Shown here: one piece after another, positions 7,539 through 15,442 of the stretch
Layout of the letters: every line of letters begins with the position of its first letter
How positions within the stretch are numbered: the stretch's first letter is position 1
Assembly: GCF_020442045.1 (NCBI RefSeq)
Contig: NZ_JAGRLA010000084.1
Coordinates: 1-33,560, forward strand
DNA: 33,560 nucleotides
Reading direction: 5' to 3'
Origin: Bauldia sp.
GTDB lineage: Bacteria > Pseudomonadota > Alphaproteobacteria > Rhizobiales > Kaistiaceae
Made by a program: the position numbers and the translations under genes
Notes under the pieces: model-generated
What the model was told of the DNA's origin: nothing
The model's database searches: none
What the model saw: only the letters and a program-made list of their open reading frames with translations

Positions 7539-9050
7539 ATGTCGGATTCAGTCCGTCTGGCCTTGAAGGGCGTACGAAAGGCCTACGACGCCTCGACCGT
7601 TCTCGATCTGACGGATTGCGGAGACGTGGTCTTTCGCCGCGGAGAGATCCATGCGCTTGCCGGCGAGAATGGCGCCGGCAAATCCACGCTCGTGAAGGTG
7701 GTGTGTGGACTGGTGCCGCCGACCAAGGGCACGATGGAGCTCGACGGCAGGCCCTATTCGCCCGCAAGCCTCGCCGATGCCCGGGCGGCCGGCGTGGAGA
7801 TCGTGCTTCAGGAACCCGGCCTGGTTCCGGGGTTGACCGTGGCCGACAACCTGTTCCTCGGGCGCGAGCGCCTGTATTCCCGTTTCCGGCTGCTGAACGG
7901 GCGCCGGCGCGACGAACTTGCCCGAAATGCGTTGCAGAGGGTCGGCGCCGTCATACCCACCGGTATGCGCGCCGGCGACCTCGATCTCGAATCGCAGAAA
8001 TTCGTGGAACTCGCCCGTGCCCTGGCATTCCAGCCGCGCGTTCTCGTGGTTGACGAAATGTCGGCCAGCCTGACCAGGCAGGGCGTCGAGCGCATGTCGC
8101 GCGTCCTGCGCGAAGTGGCGGCCGAGGGGACGACCATCCTGTTCATTTCCCATTACTTGGAGGAAACGTTCGACCTGTGCCAGCGCGTGACGGTGCTGAA
8201 GGATGGACGGCATGTCCGCACCCTTGCCACGACCGAACTGGACGAAAGCCAGTTACAGACTCTGATGGTGGGGCGCTCGCTGGTGAGCGAACTCTATCAC
8301 GACGAAGCCCGTGTTCCCACGGCTGCCGGCGCCGCGGTTCTCAGCATCTCGGGCCTGTCGGCCGGCAAGGCGGTACGTGATTTCAACCTCGAAGTCCGGG
8401 GCGGGGAAATCGTCGGACTGGGCGGCCTGGTCGGATGCGGCAGCGAGGACGTCACCTATGCCGTCTTCGGGGTGGGCAATGTGAGCGGCGGCAGGATGGC
8501 GCTGTCGGGCGAACCCTACCGGCCCGGCAGTTCCAGGCAGGCCATCGACAGCGGCGTCGGCTTCGTATCCGGCGACCGCGAGGCCAATGACCTGCTCCTG
8601 CAGGCCACCATCCAGGATAACATCGCCCTGCCGACCTTGCCGATGCGCTCCAGATGGGGCGTCACGTCGCGGCGCGGGGACGCGGTCGAGGCCGGCAAGG
8701 TCATCCTGCAGCTTTCGATCGCCTGCCGTGGTCCGACTGACTATCCGGCCAATCTCAGCGGCGGCAACAGGCAGAAGGTCGTGCTGGGCAAATGGATGCT
8801 GCGCCGCCCCCGGTTGCTGGTGCTGCAGAATCCCACGCGCGGCGTCGACGTCGGCGCCAAGTCCCTGATCTACCGTACCTTGCGGGAGCTGGCGGGCATG
8901 GGCACGGCGATCCTGCTGATCAGCGACGAATTGAACGAGTTGCGCGGGATGAGCGACCGCATCGTCATCATGCGACGCGGCGCGATTGCCGGAGAATTCG
9001 ACGGTTCCACGAATCCGAGCGAGGAGGACCTCGTCGCGTGCATGGTTTGA
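7539..9050 (+). CDS. Sugar-type ABC importer ATPase, two fused nucleotide-binding domains (RbsA-like)
   Basis: The protein has 503 residues from the ATG at 7539, preceded by GAAAGG; a TTG at 7518 lies in the stem-loop tail and is unlikely. Domain 1 has an intact Walker A (GENGAGKST, 42-50), Q-loop Gln91, Walker B RVLVVDE (Glu173) and His205, but its signature region reads GDLDLES instead of LSGGQ. Domain 2 is the opposite: its P-loop position reads GLVGCGSED with no lysine, and its Walker B reads LLVLQNP (Gln430, Asn431 in place of Asp-Glu), but the signature LSGGN (406-410) is intact. One competent composite ATP site is therefore predicted, using the Walker motifs of domain 1 and the signature of domain 2. 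It energises the permease encoded 11 bases downstream. Confidence 0.92.
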   Translation: MSDSVRLALKGVRKAYDASTVLDLTDCGDVVFRRGEIHALAGENGAGKSTLVKVVCGLVPPTKGTMELDGRPYSPASLADARAAGVEIVLQEPGLVPGLTVADNLFLGRERLYSRFRLLNGRRRDELARNALQRVGAVIPTGMRAGDLDLESQKFVELARALAFQPRVLVVDEMSASLTRQGVERMSRVLREVAAEGTTILFISHYLEETFDLCQRVTVLKDGRHVRTLATTELDESQLQTLMVGRSLVSELYHDEARVPTAAGAAVLSISGLSAGKAVRDFNLEVRGGEIVGLGGLVGCGSEDVTYAVFGVGNVSGGRMALSGEPYRPGSSRQAIDSGVGFVSGDREANDLLLQATIQDNIALPTLPMRSRWGVTSRRGDAVEAGKVILQLSIACRGPTDYPANLSGGNRQKVVLGKWMLRRPRLLVLQNPTRGVDVGAKSLIYRTLRELAGMGTAILLISDELNELRGMSDRIVIMRRGAIAGEFDGSTNPSEEDLVACMV

Positions 9051-9061
9051 AGGAAAAGGAA

Positions 9062-10033
9062 ATGGTGCAGACTGCCGAGCAAGGCGCAGCAACCGGCAAG
9101 GTCTTGAAGACCGGCGGACGCGAGGTGGCGCGCAAATTCATCCCGTTTGCGGCGCTGGCTCTCCTTATCGTCATCTTCGGCATTGCCGCGCCGGATCGCT
9201 TCATGACGTTCGACAATGCCAGGACAGTTCTCGTCCAGACAGTCGTCCTGGCAATCGTCGCGTTCGGCTCCACGCTTGTGATCATCGCGGGCTCCATCGA
9301 CCTCTCGGTCGGCTCGGTGGCCGCGCTTTCCAGCATGGTGGGGGCCAGCGTCGCCATGGAGGTGAACGGGCTGGCCGGCCTGATTGCCGCTATCGTGGTT
9401 GGAATGATCGCCGGCGCCGCCAACGGCATCGGCCTGGCCTATCTGAAAGTGCCCTCGTTCATCATGACGCTGGGAATGCTGTCGGTAGCGCGCGGGCTGA
9501 CGCTGCTTTATTCCGGCACGCAGCCGATCATGACCCCCGGCGATTGGGACTGGATGGGCGTAGCGCCCGGTATCTACATTCCCGGCATCGTCGTCTTTAT
9601 CGCCACTTTCTGTCTCTTCGGGTTCACGGCATTCGGCCGGTACGTCTCGGCCGTGGGCGGTCAGGAGAAGGTCGCGTCGATGTCCGGCGTGCGGGTCAAC
9701 CAGGTCAAGGTGCTGGTGTTCGTCATTTCCGGCATCACGGCCGCGATCGGCGGGGTCGTCCTCGCCTCGCGCGTCGGCGCGGCCACGCCGATGGCCGGAA
9801 CGGGCATGGAACTCACCGTTATCGCGGCGGTCGTCCTGGGCGGAACCCCGCTGACAGGCGGCATGGGCAGCCTGGTGAACACCATCGTCGGCGCACTGAT
9901 CATCAACATCCTGCTCAACGGTTTGATCATCGTGGGGATAGGCGCCGAACTGCAGATCATCGCCCAGGGCCTGGTCCTCTTCGCGGCCGTGCTCGTGTCG
10001 CTGGACCGCAAGAAGATCGGCATCATCAAGTAG
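9062..10033 (+). CDS. ABC importer permease, RbsC-like
   Basis: This 323-residue integral membrane protein has about eight to ten hydrophobic segments. It has the family segment SIDLSVGSVAALSSMVGA near residues 80-97 and the conserved end-loop AAVVLGGTPLTGGMGSL. It is a BPD_transp_2 permease, which forms a homodimer or heterodimer with the fused ATPase. No second permease gene is present, so a homodimer is expected. The ATG at 9062 follows AGGAAAAGGAA, 11 bases after the ATPase stop; a longer frame starting at 8792 runs through the ATPase gene and is a shadow. The next gene starts 17 bases after its stop. Confidence 0.92.
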   Translation: MVQTAEQGAATGKVLKTGGREVARKFIPFAALALLIVIFGIAAPDRFMTFDNARTVLVQTVVLAIVAFGSTLVIIAGSIDLSVGSVAALSSMVGASVAMEVNGLAGLIAAIVVGMIAGAANGIGLAYLKVPSFIMTLGMLSVARGLTLLYSGTQPIMTPGDWDWMGVAPGIYIPGIVVFIATFCLFGFTAFGRYVSAVGGQEKVASMSGVRVNQVKVLVFVISGITAAIGGVVLASRVGAATPMAGTGMELTVIAAVVLGGTPLTGGMGSLVNTIVGALIINILLNGLIIVGIGAELQIIAQGLVLFAAVLVSLDRKKIGIIK

Positions 10034-10050
10034 ACGAAACCAGACCCATC

Positions 10051-11133
10051 ATGCGGAACTATTCGATTGCGGTGATTCCCGGCGACGGGATCGGCGTGGA
10101 GGTGATGCCGCCAACGCTCGACATCCTCGATGCCGTCGCCGCCAGCCACGGCTTCGGCCTGTCCTACACGCATCTGGCCTGGGGCTGCGAGTTCTACGCC
10201 CGCAACGGCCGGATGATGGACGAGGACGGCCTGGAACAGCTGGCGCGCCACGACGCCATCCTGCTCGGGGCGGTCGGATATCCGGGCGTGCCGGACCATG
10301 TTTCGCTGTGGGGCCTCCTCATCCCCATCCGGCGCGCCTTCCGCCAGTACATCAACCTGCGCCCGATCCGCCTCCTGGAGGGCGTGCAGGGGCCGTTGGC
10401 GAACAAGGACGGCACGATCGACATCCTCATCGTCCGTGAGAACAACGAGGGCGAATATTCCGAAGCCGGCGGTCGCCTCTATCGCGGCACGGCCGACGAA
10501 CTGGCGATTCAAGAGGCGCTCTTTACCCGGCGCGGCATCGAACGCGCCGCCAGCTACGCAGCCGACCTCGCCAAGGGCCGCTCCGGCTCCATGGTGTCGG
10601 CTACCAAGTCGAACGGCATCATCCATACCATGCCCTTCTGGGACGAGGTGTGCGGTGCCGTCGCCAAGGACAAGGGAGTCGGCATCAGCTTCCGCCACAT
10701 CGATGCGCTGGCGGCGGATTTCGTGCTCCATCCCGAACGGCTGGACGTGGTGGTCGCTTCGAATCTGTTCGGCGATATTCTGAGCGATCTCGGCGCCGCG
10801 GTTGCCGGGAGTATCGGCATCGCGCCGTCTGCGAACCTCAATCCGGAGGGCGAGTTCCCATCCATGTTCGAGCCGGTCCACGGCTCGGCGCCCGACATCG
10901 CCGGGCAGGACATCGCCAATCCCATGGGCCAGGTCTGGTCCGCCGCCATGATGCTGGACCATCTCGGCGAGAAGGCGGCTGCTGCCGAAATCATGGGGGC
11001 GCTGGAGTCTAGTTTGGCATCTTCGCCGATCCGTACGAGGGATCTCGGCGGGCAGGCGTCCACGAAGGAATTCGCGCAGGAAATCAAGAGCCGGCTTGGG
11101 GCCGAGGCTGCCGTGCCGGAAAAGGGATCATAG
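10051..11133 (+). CDS. Tartrate/D-malate dehydrogenase-like (isocitrate/isopropylmalate dehydrogenase family)
   Basis: This 360-residue protein has IPGDGIGVEV at its N-terminus. The segment GAVGYPGVPDHVSLWGLL and the following QYINLRPIR mark the tartrate dehydrogenase / D-malate dehydrogenase (decarboxylating) branch rather than LeuB or Icd. Other family elements are LIVRENNEGEYSEAGGR, the metal-binding NLFGDILSDLGAAVAGSIG and FEPVHGSAPDIAGQ. Members use NAD+ and Mn2+ or Mg2+ to oxidise 2-hydroxy-dicarboxylates (D-malate, tartrate, 3-alkylmalates), often with decarboxylation. Its place directly behind the importer genes indicates that a 2-hydroxy-diacid is an intermediate of the imported compound. 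Exact substrate is not predictable. Confidence 0.88.
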   Translation: MRNYSIAVIPGDGIGVEVMPPTLDILDAVAASHGFGLSYTHLAWGCEFYARNGRMMDEDGLEQLARHDAILLGAVGYPGVPDHVSLWGLLIPIRRAFRQYINLRPIRLLEGVQGPLANKDGTIDILIVRENNEGEYSEAGGRLYRGTADELAIQEALFTRRGIERAASYAADLAKGRSGSMVSATKSNGIIHTMPFWDEVCGAVAKDKGVGISFRHIDALAADFVLHPERLDVVVASNLFGDILSDLGAAVAGSIGIAPSANLNPEGEFPSMFEPVHGSAPDIAGQDIANPMGQVWSAAMMLDHLGEKAAAAEIMGALESSLASSPIRTRDLGGQASTKEFAQEIKSRLGAEAAVPEKGS

Positions 11134-11146
11134 AGGGAACCGACTC

Positions 11147-11902
11147 ATGAAACAGGCTGTGATCATCACGGGAGCCGGGATCGGCATCGGCCGGGCGACG
11201 GCTGTCGCTTTCGGAAAGGCCGGCTTCCACGTCGCCGTTACAGACGTGCTGGAGGAACAGGGGCGCAAGGCAGCCGCCGACATCGCGGCGGCCGGCGGCT
11301 CGGCGGCGTTCCACAAGCTGGACGTAACCAGCACCGAGGACGTCGACAAGGTCGTCAGCGGCGTGGTCGATGAATTCGGCGCCCCCTACGCCGTGGTGGC
11401 CAACGCCGGTATCGCCCTGCGCGAGCCGTTCGCCAAGATGAGCGACGAGGGCTGGCAGCGGACGCTGGACGTCGACCTCAACGGCGTTATGCGCCTCTTC
11501 CGTGCTGCCGCCCCGAGCATGCGCGCCGCCCGTAGCGGCAGCATGATCGCCATGTCGTCGATCATGGGCATCGCCTATGGCTGGGACGAGCATGTGCACT
11601 ACTCGGCGGCCAAGTCCGGCGTGATCGGGCTCGTGCGTGCGCTGGCCGTCGAGCTCGCGCCCGAGGGGGTACGGGTGAACGGCATCGCGCCCGGCTATAT
11701 CCGTACCGCGCAGGCCCTCTCGGTCGACCACTCGCTGGGCCCGGAGGGACTGGAGGCGGCCGCGGCCTACATTCCGATGCGGCGCGTCGGCGAGCCCGAG
11801 GATATCGCGGATGTCGCGCTTTTCCTGAGCTCGGAGCAATCGCGCTATGTGACCGGGCAGGTGATCACGGTCGACGGCGGCCTGCTGGTAGGACGCTTCT
11901 GA
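11147..11902 (+). CDS. Short-chain dehydrogenase/reductase (SDR), classical
   Basis: This is a 251-residue classical SDR. The nucleotide-binding motif TGAGIGIG is at residues 9-16, NAG at 86-88, and the catalytic set is a serine near 137, Tyr152 and Lys156 (YSAAK). The C-terminus EQSRYVTGQVITVDGG is typical. Asp33 at the end of the second beta strand (AVTDVLEE) favours NAD(H) over NADP(H). It starts 13 bases after the previous stop, with GAGGGAA upstream, and is part of the same operon. It probably oxidises a hydroxyl group of the imported compound or an intermediate. A gluconate or 3-oxoacyl type annotation would be over-specific. Confidence 0.9.
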   Translation: MKQAVIITGAGIGIGRATAVAFGKAGFHVAVTDVLEEQGRKAAADIAAAGGSAAFHKLDVTSTEDVDKVVSGVVDEFGAPYAVVANAGIALREPFAKMSDEGWQRTLDVDLNGVMRLFRAAAPSMRAARSGSMIAMSSIMGIAYGWDEHVHYSAAKSGVIGLVRALAVELAPEGVRVNGIAPGYIRTAQALSVDHSLGPEGLEAAAAYIPMRRVGEPEDIADVALFLSSEQSRYVTGQVITVDGGLLVGRF

Positions 11903-11974
11903 CGGTCGGCACGGGCCGACCGCATGACCGCCGATTTGCAACAGCTTGAAACGTCATCACGCCGGGAGAAGATC

Positions 11975-12877
11975 ATGGCCAAGAAGATTTATTGCGCGCT
12001 CGGCACGGATATCGACTCCGTCGCCGGCTGGATCGGATCTTACGGCGGCGGCGACAGCCCATCCGACATCCAGCGCGGTATCTTCGCGGCGGAGGTCGGT
12101 ATACCGCGGTTGCTCAGGCTCTTCCGCAAGTACGACCTGCGCACCACCTTCTTCATCCCGGGTCATTCGCTCGAAACCTTCCCGAAGGAGATGAAGATGA
12201 TCGTGGATGCCGGCCACGAGGTTGGCGCCCATGGCTACCTCCACGAGAACCCCATCGCGATGACGCCGCAACAGGAGGAGGACGTGCTGGCGAAGTCGAT
12301 CGAACTGATCGACGGGCTGACCGGCAAGGCACCGCTCGGATATGTGGCGCCGTGGTGGGAAATGTCTCCGGTGACGGCCGACCTTCTCCGGAAATACGGC
12401 TTCAGCTACGATCACAGCCAGGGCTATCGCGACTTCCAGCCCTTCTACGCACGCGTCGGTGACGAGTGGACCGTCATTGACTACACCCGGAAGGCCGCGG
12501 ACTGGATGCACCCGCTGAAACACGGCAGGGAAATCGATCTGGTCGATATCGCCGCCAACTGGTATGTCGACGACCTGCCGCCGATGATGTTCATGAAAAA
12601 GTCTCCGAACAGTCACGGCTTCGTCAATCCCAGGCATCTCGAAGAGATGTGGCGTGACCAGTTCGACTGGGTATACCGCGAGATGGATTATGGCGTGTTC
12701 GCCTGCACCATTCATCCGGACGTATCGGGCCGGCCGCAGGTCCTGCTGATGCTCGAGCGACTGATCGAATACATCAACGGCCACGAAGGCATCGAATGGG
12801 CGACGTTGGAGGAGATCGCCGCCGACTTTCGTCAGCGCTATCCGTTCGAAAGCGGCAAACGGCCGGAGGTGGTCTGA
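11975..12877 (+). CDS. CE4-superfamily hydrolase, PgdA (H. pylori)/cyclic-imidase-like
   Basis: The protein has 300 residues from the ATG at 11975, which has GGGAGAA in place; an upstream in-frame ATG at 11924 is less likely. The sequence follows the subgroup typified by H. pylori PgdA and by bacterial cyclic imide hydrolases. It has [16 protein letters not shown] at the N-terminus with the metal-binding Asp (Asp12 or Asp14), [13 protein letters not shown] with His86 and His90, and [12 protein letters not shown]. There is no signal peptide, so it is cytosolic and unlikely to act on peptidoglycan. Within a small-molecule catabolic operon, hydrolysis of a cyclic imide or an N-acyl group is more plausible. 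It is followed by a CxxC protein and a G3E GTPase, which may supply its metal ion. Confidence 0.87.
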   Translation: MAKKIYCALGTDIDSVAGWIGSYGGGDSPSDIQRGIFAAEVGIPRLLRLFRKYDLRTTFFIPGHSLETFPKEMKMIVDAGHEVGAHGYLHENPIAMTPQQEEDVLAKSIELIDGLTGKAPLGYVAPWWEMSPVTADLLRKYGFSYDHSQGYRDFQPFYARVGDEWTVIDYTRKAADWMHPLKHGREIDLVDIAANWYVDDLPPMMFMKKSPNSHGFVNPRHLEEMWRDQFDWVYREMDYGVFACTIHPDVSGRPQVLLMLERLIEYINGHEGIEWATLEEIAADFRQRYPFESGKRPEVV

Positions 12878-12882
12878 AACCC

Positions 12883-13176
12883 ATGTGCAGCGCCTGCGGC
12901 TTCCCCTCGCTGCCGGGCCATTGGACAGATGCGGGAGCGCGGAATCCGGGAAGCCGGCTGCGGTTGCGCTTCACGCGGTTGGCGATGGTGAACCGACTGC
13001 TCGCGCCCTATCGGCTGCGCGCCCATGACGATGGCTCGACGCCGGGCCTGCAATTGATGGCGCCGAGCGGCGAGCGCGTCCTGGTTCCCGATCTCGAAGC
13101 ACTGTGGACGGAAGCGGCACGGTTGGCCGGCACGCCCATCGATCCGCTGTCGCCACGCTCGTTGGGCGATGCGTGA
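12883..13176 (+). CDS. Conserved small CxxC protein, function unknown
   Basis: This 97-residue protein starts at the ATG at 12883, five bases after the CE4 gene, and ends with its stop codon inside the start of the GTPase gene (ATGCGTGA, 8-base overlap). The N-terminus MCSACGFPSLPGHWTDAG carries two cysteines and one histidine that could bind a metal ion. The remainder resembles a small alpha/beta unit without recognisable catalytic motifs. Tight coupling to a G3E GTPase suggests a partner role in metal delivery. I know of no functional characterisation; this is an inference from context. Confidence 0.75.
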   Translation: MCSACGFPSLPGHWTDAGARNPGSRLRLRFTRLAMVNRLLAPYRLRAHDDGSTPGLQLMAPSGERVLVPDLEALWTEAARLAGTPIDPLSPRSLGDA

Positions 13177-14158
13177 GGGCGCGCGCGCCGACGGCCGCCT
13201 GCCGCTGACCATCATTGGCGGTTTTCTCGGTGCCGGCAAAAGCACGTGGCTGCGCCATCAACTTCATCGGAAGGCGTTCGGCGCCGTCCACATCCTCGTC
13301 AACGAGGCCGCCGAGATGCCGGTCGACAACCTGCTTCTCAGCAAGGCCGACCGTGTTTCGGTTCTGGCCGGCGGCTGCGCCTGTTGCGACGGTCGTGGCG
13401 CGCTGGTGGCCGCCCTGCGCGCGATTTGCGCCGAACAGGACCGGCCGGGATCCTGCCGTATCGACCGGATTTTGCTTGAAACCAGCGGCCTCGCCGATCC
13501 CGGCGCGATAGCAAGGCTCGTGTCCGACGATCCCATGCTGGCCCGACGCATCATGCTCGAAGACATCATCGCGCTGGTCGACGCGCTGCACGGCCCGGTC
13601 CAGCTTCGGGAGGAGGCTCTTGGAAGGCGCCAGGTCGAGTCGGCCGGGCGGCTCATCGTCACCAAGCCACGGGAGGTTCCACCCCTGCAGGTTGCGCGTC
13701 TGGTCAATACCCTGCGCCAGCTCAATCCGGTGGCGCCGGTCGAAGGCGCCGAGCATGGCGAACCCTTCGGACTGCCACCAGTTCCCGATGCCGAACCCTA
13801 TGCGCTTCCCGACCTGGCGGGCGCCAGTGCAGGGCCGATCAGGTCCTGCCGCCTCGACATCTCGGGCGGTAACGGCTGGGCGGCATTCTCCGTGTGGTTG
13901 TCGGCCCTGCTCGCCGCGCGCGGCGACGATATCGTACGGGTGAAGGGCGTGGTTACCGACCTCGACGGCCGGCTCTTGGTGCAGTCCGTGCGCAAGCAGG
14001 TGCAGCCGCCGGAGATGCTGCCCGAACCGGAGCAAGACAGCCCGACCCAGGCAACACAGAACGATGTTCTCATCCTCATGGGACGCGGGATCAATGAGGA
14101 GCTTCTCGCTCACGCCTGGACGAGATTTTGCGATGGGCCCGCAATCGCTTGTCTTTGA
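13169..14158 (+). CDS. G3E-family (COG0523/CobW-like) GTPase, putative metallochaperone
   Basis: This 329-residue protein has Walker A GGFLGAGKST (17-26), the family metal-binding CxCC inside GGCACC (68-73), and the Walker B / switch segment LLETSGLADP (102-111). The usual guanine-specificity motif NKxD is replaced by VTKPRE around residues 164-169, so guanine selectivity may be relaxed. A CobW C-terminal-like region follows. Members insert or deliver Zn, Co or Fe to partner enzymes. The gene overlaps the small CxxC gene and is the last of the operon, two genes after the metal-dependent CE4 hydrolase. That makes the hydrolase the most likely client. No zinc-starvation (Zur) site was noticed, so a general zinc-homeostasis role is less likely. 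Confidence 0.88.
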   Translation: MREGARADGRLPLTIIGGFLGAGKSTWLRHQLHRKAFGAVHILVNEAAEMPVDNLLLSKADRVSVLAGGCACCDGRGALVAALRAICAEQDRPGSCRIDRILLETSGLADPGAIARLVSDDPMLARRIMLEDIIALVDALHGPVQLREEALGRRQVESAGRLIVTKPREVPPLQVARLVNTLRQLNPVAPVEGAEHGEPFGLPPVPDAEPYALPDLAGASAGPIRSCRLDISGGNGWAAFSVWLSALLAARGDDIVRVKGVVTDLDGRLLVQSVRKQVQPPEMLPEPEQDSPTQATQNDVLILMGRGINEELLAHAWTRFCDGPAIACL

Positions 14159-14168
14159 GCGGCCTAAC

Positions 14169-14238
14169 CGCCTGGGACAGCGGCGATATTTCCTATTCGA
14201 CGGACGGCTCGGTTGACCGGAATATCGGCTTCCAGGCG
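14169..14238. repeat. Interrupted long inverted repeat in the gap after the GTPase gene
   Basis: CGCCTGG (14169-14175) pairs with CCAGGCG (14232-14238). Inside it, CGATATTTCC (14184-14193) pairs, with one bulge, with GGAATATCG (14219-14227). The enclosed loop is about 25 bases. The gap from 14159 to 14380 otherwise shows no gene. No T-run follows, so it is not a standard terminator; it may still end the operon transcript or be the remnant of a mobile palindrome. Confidence 0.5.
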
Positions 14239-14380
14239 AGTAAAGCGCCATTCAACGACGAAGATGCGAAGTCCGGGCTGGGTCCGGCATGCACCAATCC
14301 ACCGGACGTGATTCGAACACATCGCAATCGAAACTCGAAACCGCCAATCCGTCGCCCCGCACAACCTGTGAGGCTCACAC

Positions 14381-14671
14381 CTAGAGCGGCGTGTAGTCGA
14401 CCTCGAGAAAGTCGTCGACTTCGGTCATCCAGCGGTCGCGGACGAAAGCGACATGATCGGGATGGTCATTGTATCCGGCATAGGCGTCGCCGTCGGTGAA
14501 TTCCATCGAGAAGCCGTAGGTGAAGTCGTTCTTCGGGCTCACTTCCCGCAGTTGCTCGAACTTCTCGACGCCGGGTATCGCCGCCAGAACCTTCGCATCT
14601 TCGAGGAAGGCTCTTTCCTGCGGCGAGCCGGGGGCATGCTTAAGGCGAAAGACAACGGTATGGCGGATCAT
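14381..14671 (-). CDS. Dabb-domain (stress-responsive alpha/beta barrel) protein
   Basis: The protein has 96 residues from the ATG at 14671-14669. It begins with MIRHTVVFRLKHAPGS and contains DFTYGFSMEFTDGDAYAGYNDHPDHVAFV, the typical Dabb signature with the conserved YxxHPxH-like region. The family forms small dimeric ferredoxin-like barrels; described roles range from stress proteins to small-molecule cyclases. It is transcribed alone, convergent with the GTPase operon. No substrate is predicted. Confidence 0.85.
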   Translation of the reverse strand: MIRHTVVFRLKHAPGSPQERAFLEDAKVLAAIPGVEKFEQLREVSPKNDFTYGFSMEFTDGDAYAGYNDHPDHVAFVRDRWMTEVDDFLEVDYTPL

Positions 14672-14818
14672 CGGCTGTTCCCGCAGGTTGTGCGACTGAA
14701 CGCAGTCTAGCCCGCGATTTCCCGCCTCCAAAAGCCAAAATCAGCCACCGGAGCCTTGACGATCCATAGCCGCCTGACGACAGTGGCGCGGCAATCGCCG
14801 GGCGAAATGGAGACCAGC

Positions 14819-15316
14819 ATGGACGCGTATGAAATACTGAAGGAGACGCCCTTCTTCTCGGAAGTGCTCGATGAGTCCGAGTTGAAGATCCTCTCCGACC
14901 ACGCCCGGACCGTGGTCTTCGACAAGGGCACCAAGCTGATCGAGGAGGATGGGCCCGGCCATTCGATGTTCGTGATCGTCAAGGGCGAGGCCGAGGTAAC
15001 GGTCGCGGACGAGGACGGCGCCGTCGCCACACTTGGTGCCGGCGGGATACTCGGCGAGATGTCGTTGCTGACCGGCGCCCCGCGCAGCGCGACCGTGACG
15101 GCGACCGAGACGATCGAGGCCCTCGAGGTCGACAAGTCGGCGCTTGCCAACGTGCTGTGGATGTCTCCGACCCTGGTCGATCGTTTCGCCACCATGCTGA
15201 TGCGTCGTCAGCGCGAACTCGACAAGATGTATGGTGGCGTCGCATGGGGCATGCTGAGGCCCGGCAAGGCCGAGCTCACCAGCATGATCCGGGACTTCCT
15301 CCAGACGACCGAGTAA
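14819..15316 (+). CDS. Stand-alone cyclic-nucleotide-binding domain protein
   Basis: The protein has 165 residues from the ATG at 14819, with GGAGA five bases upstream; an ATG at 14756 has no clear Shine-Dalgarno sequence. It is a Crp-like beta-roll: FVIVKGEAEVTVAD, then the phosphate-binding cassette GEMSLLTGAPRSATVTA with its Glu and Arg. Both residues needed to hold a cyclic phosphate are therefore present. The C-terminal part is helical, and no helix-turn-helix or kinase domain is fused. It may act as a partner-binding sensor or have a structural role. It lies 126 bases upstream of lepA on the same strand. Confidence 0.85.
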   Translation: MDAYEILKETPFFSEVLDESELKILSDHARTVVFDKGTKLIEEDGPGHSMFVIVKGEAEVTVADEDGAVATLGAGGILGEMSLLTGAPRSATVTATETIEALEVDKSALANVLWMSPTLVDRFATMLMRRQRELDKMYGGVAWGMLRPGKAELTSMIRDFLQTTE

Positions 15317-15442
15317 CCGCAGGCGAGCAATATCCTTTCGGCAGACAGAATCGGGGCCTGGCGGCGTGCCCGGTCGTATTGCGCGGCGGCCGCCTAAGTC
15401 CTCGCTTGCCCAGCCTTCCCGTCACAGTGTATCAGCGCGGCC

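Noticed and set aside
6148..7767. Open frame of 539 codons on the minus strand across the operator and binding-protein gene
   Set aside because: It is antisense to a clear CUT2 binding-protein gene and runs through the promoter and operator. It is a GC-rich shadow.
14300..14330. T-arm-like sequence (GTTCGAATC in a 5-bp stem) on the minus strand
   Set aside because: No matching acceptor, D-arm or anticodon arm could be found upstream, so a tRNA gene or clear tRNA remnant is not supported.
14128..14499. Open frame of 123 codons after the GTPase gene
   Set aside because: It overlaps the ends of both neighbouring genes, has no ribosome-binding site and encodes low-complexity basic sequence.
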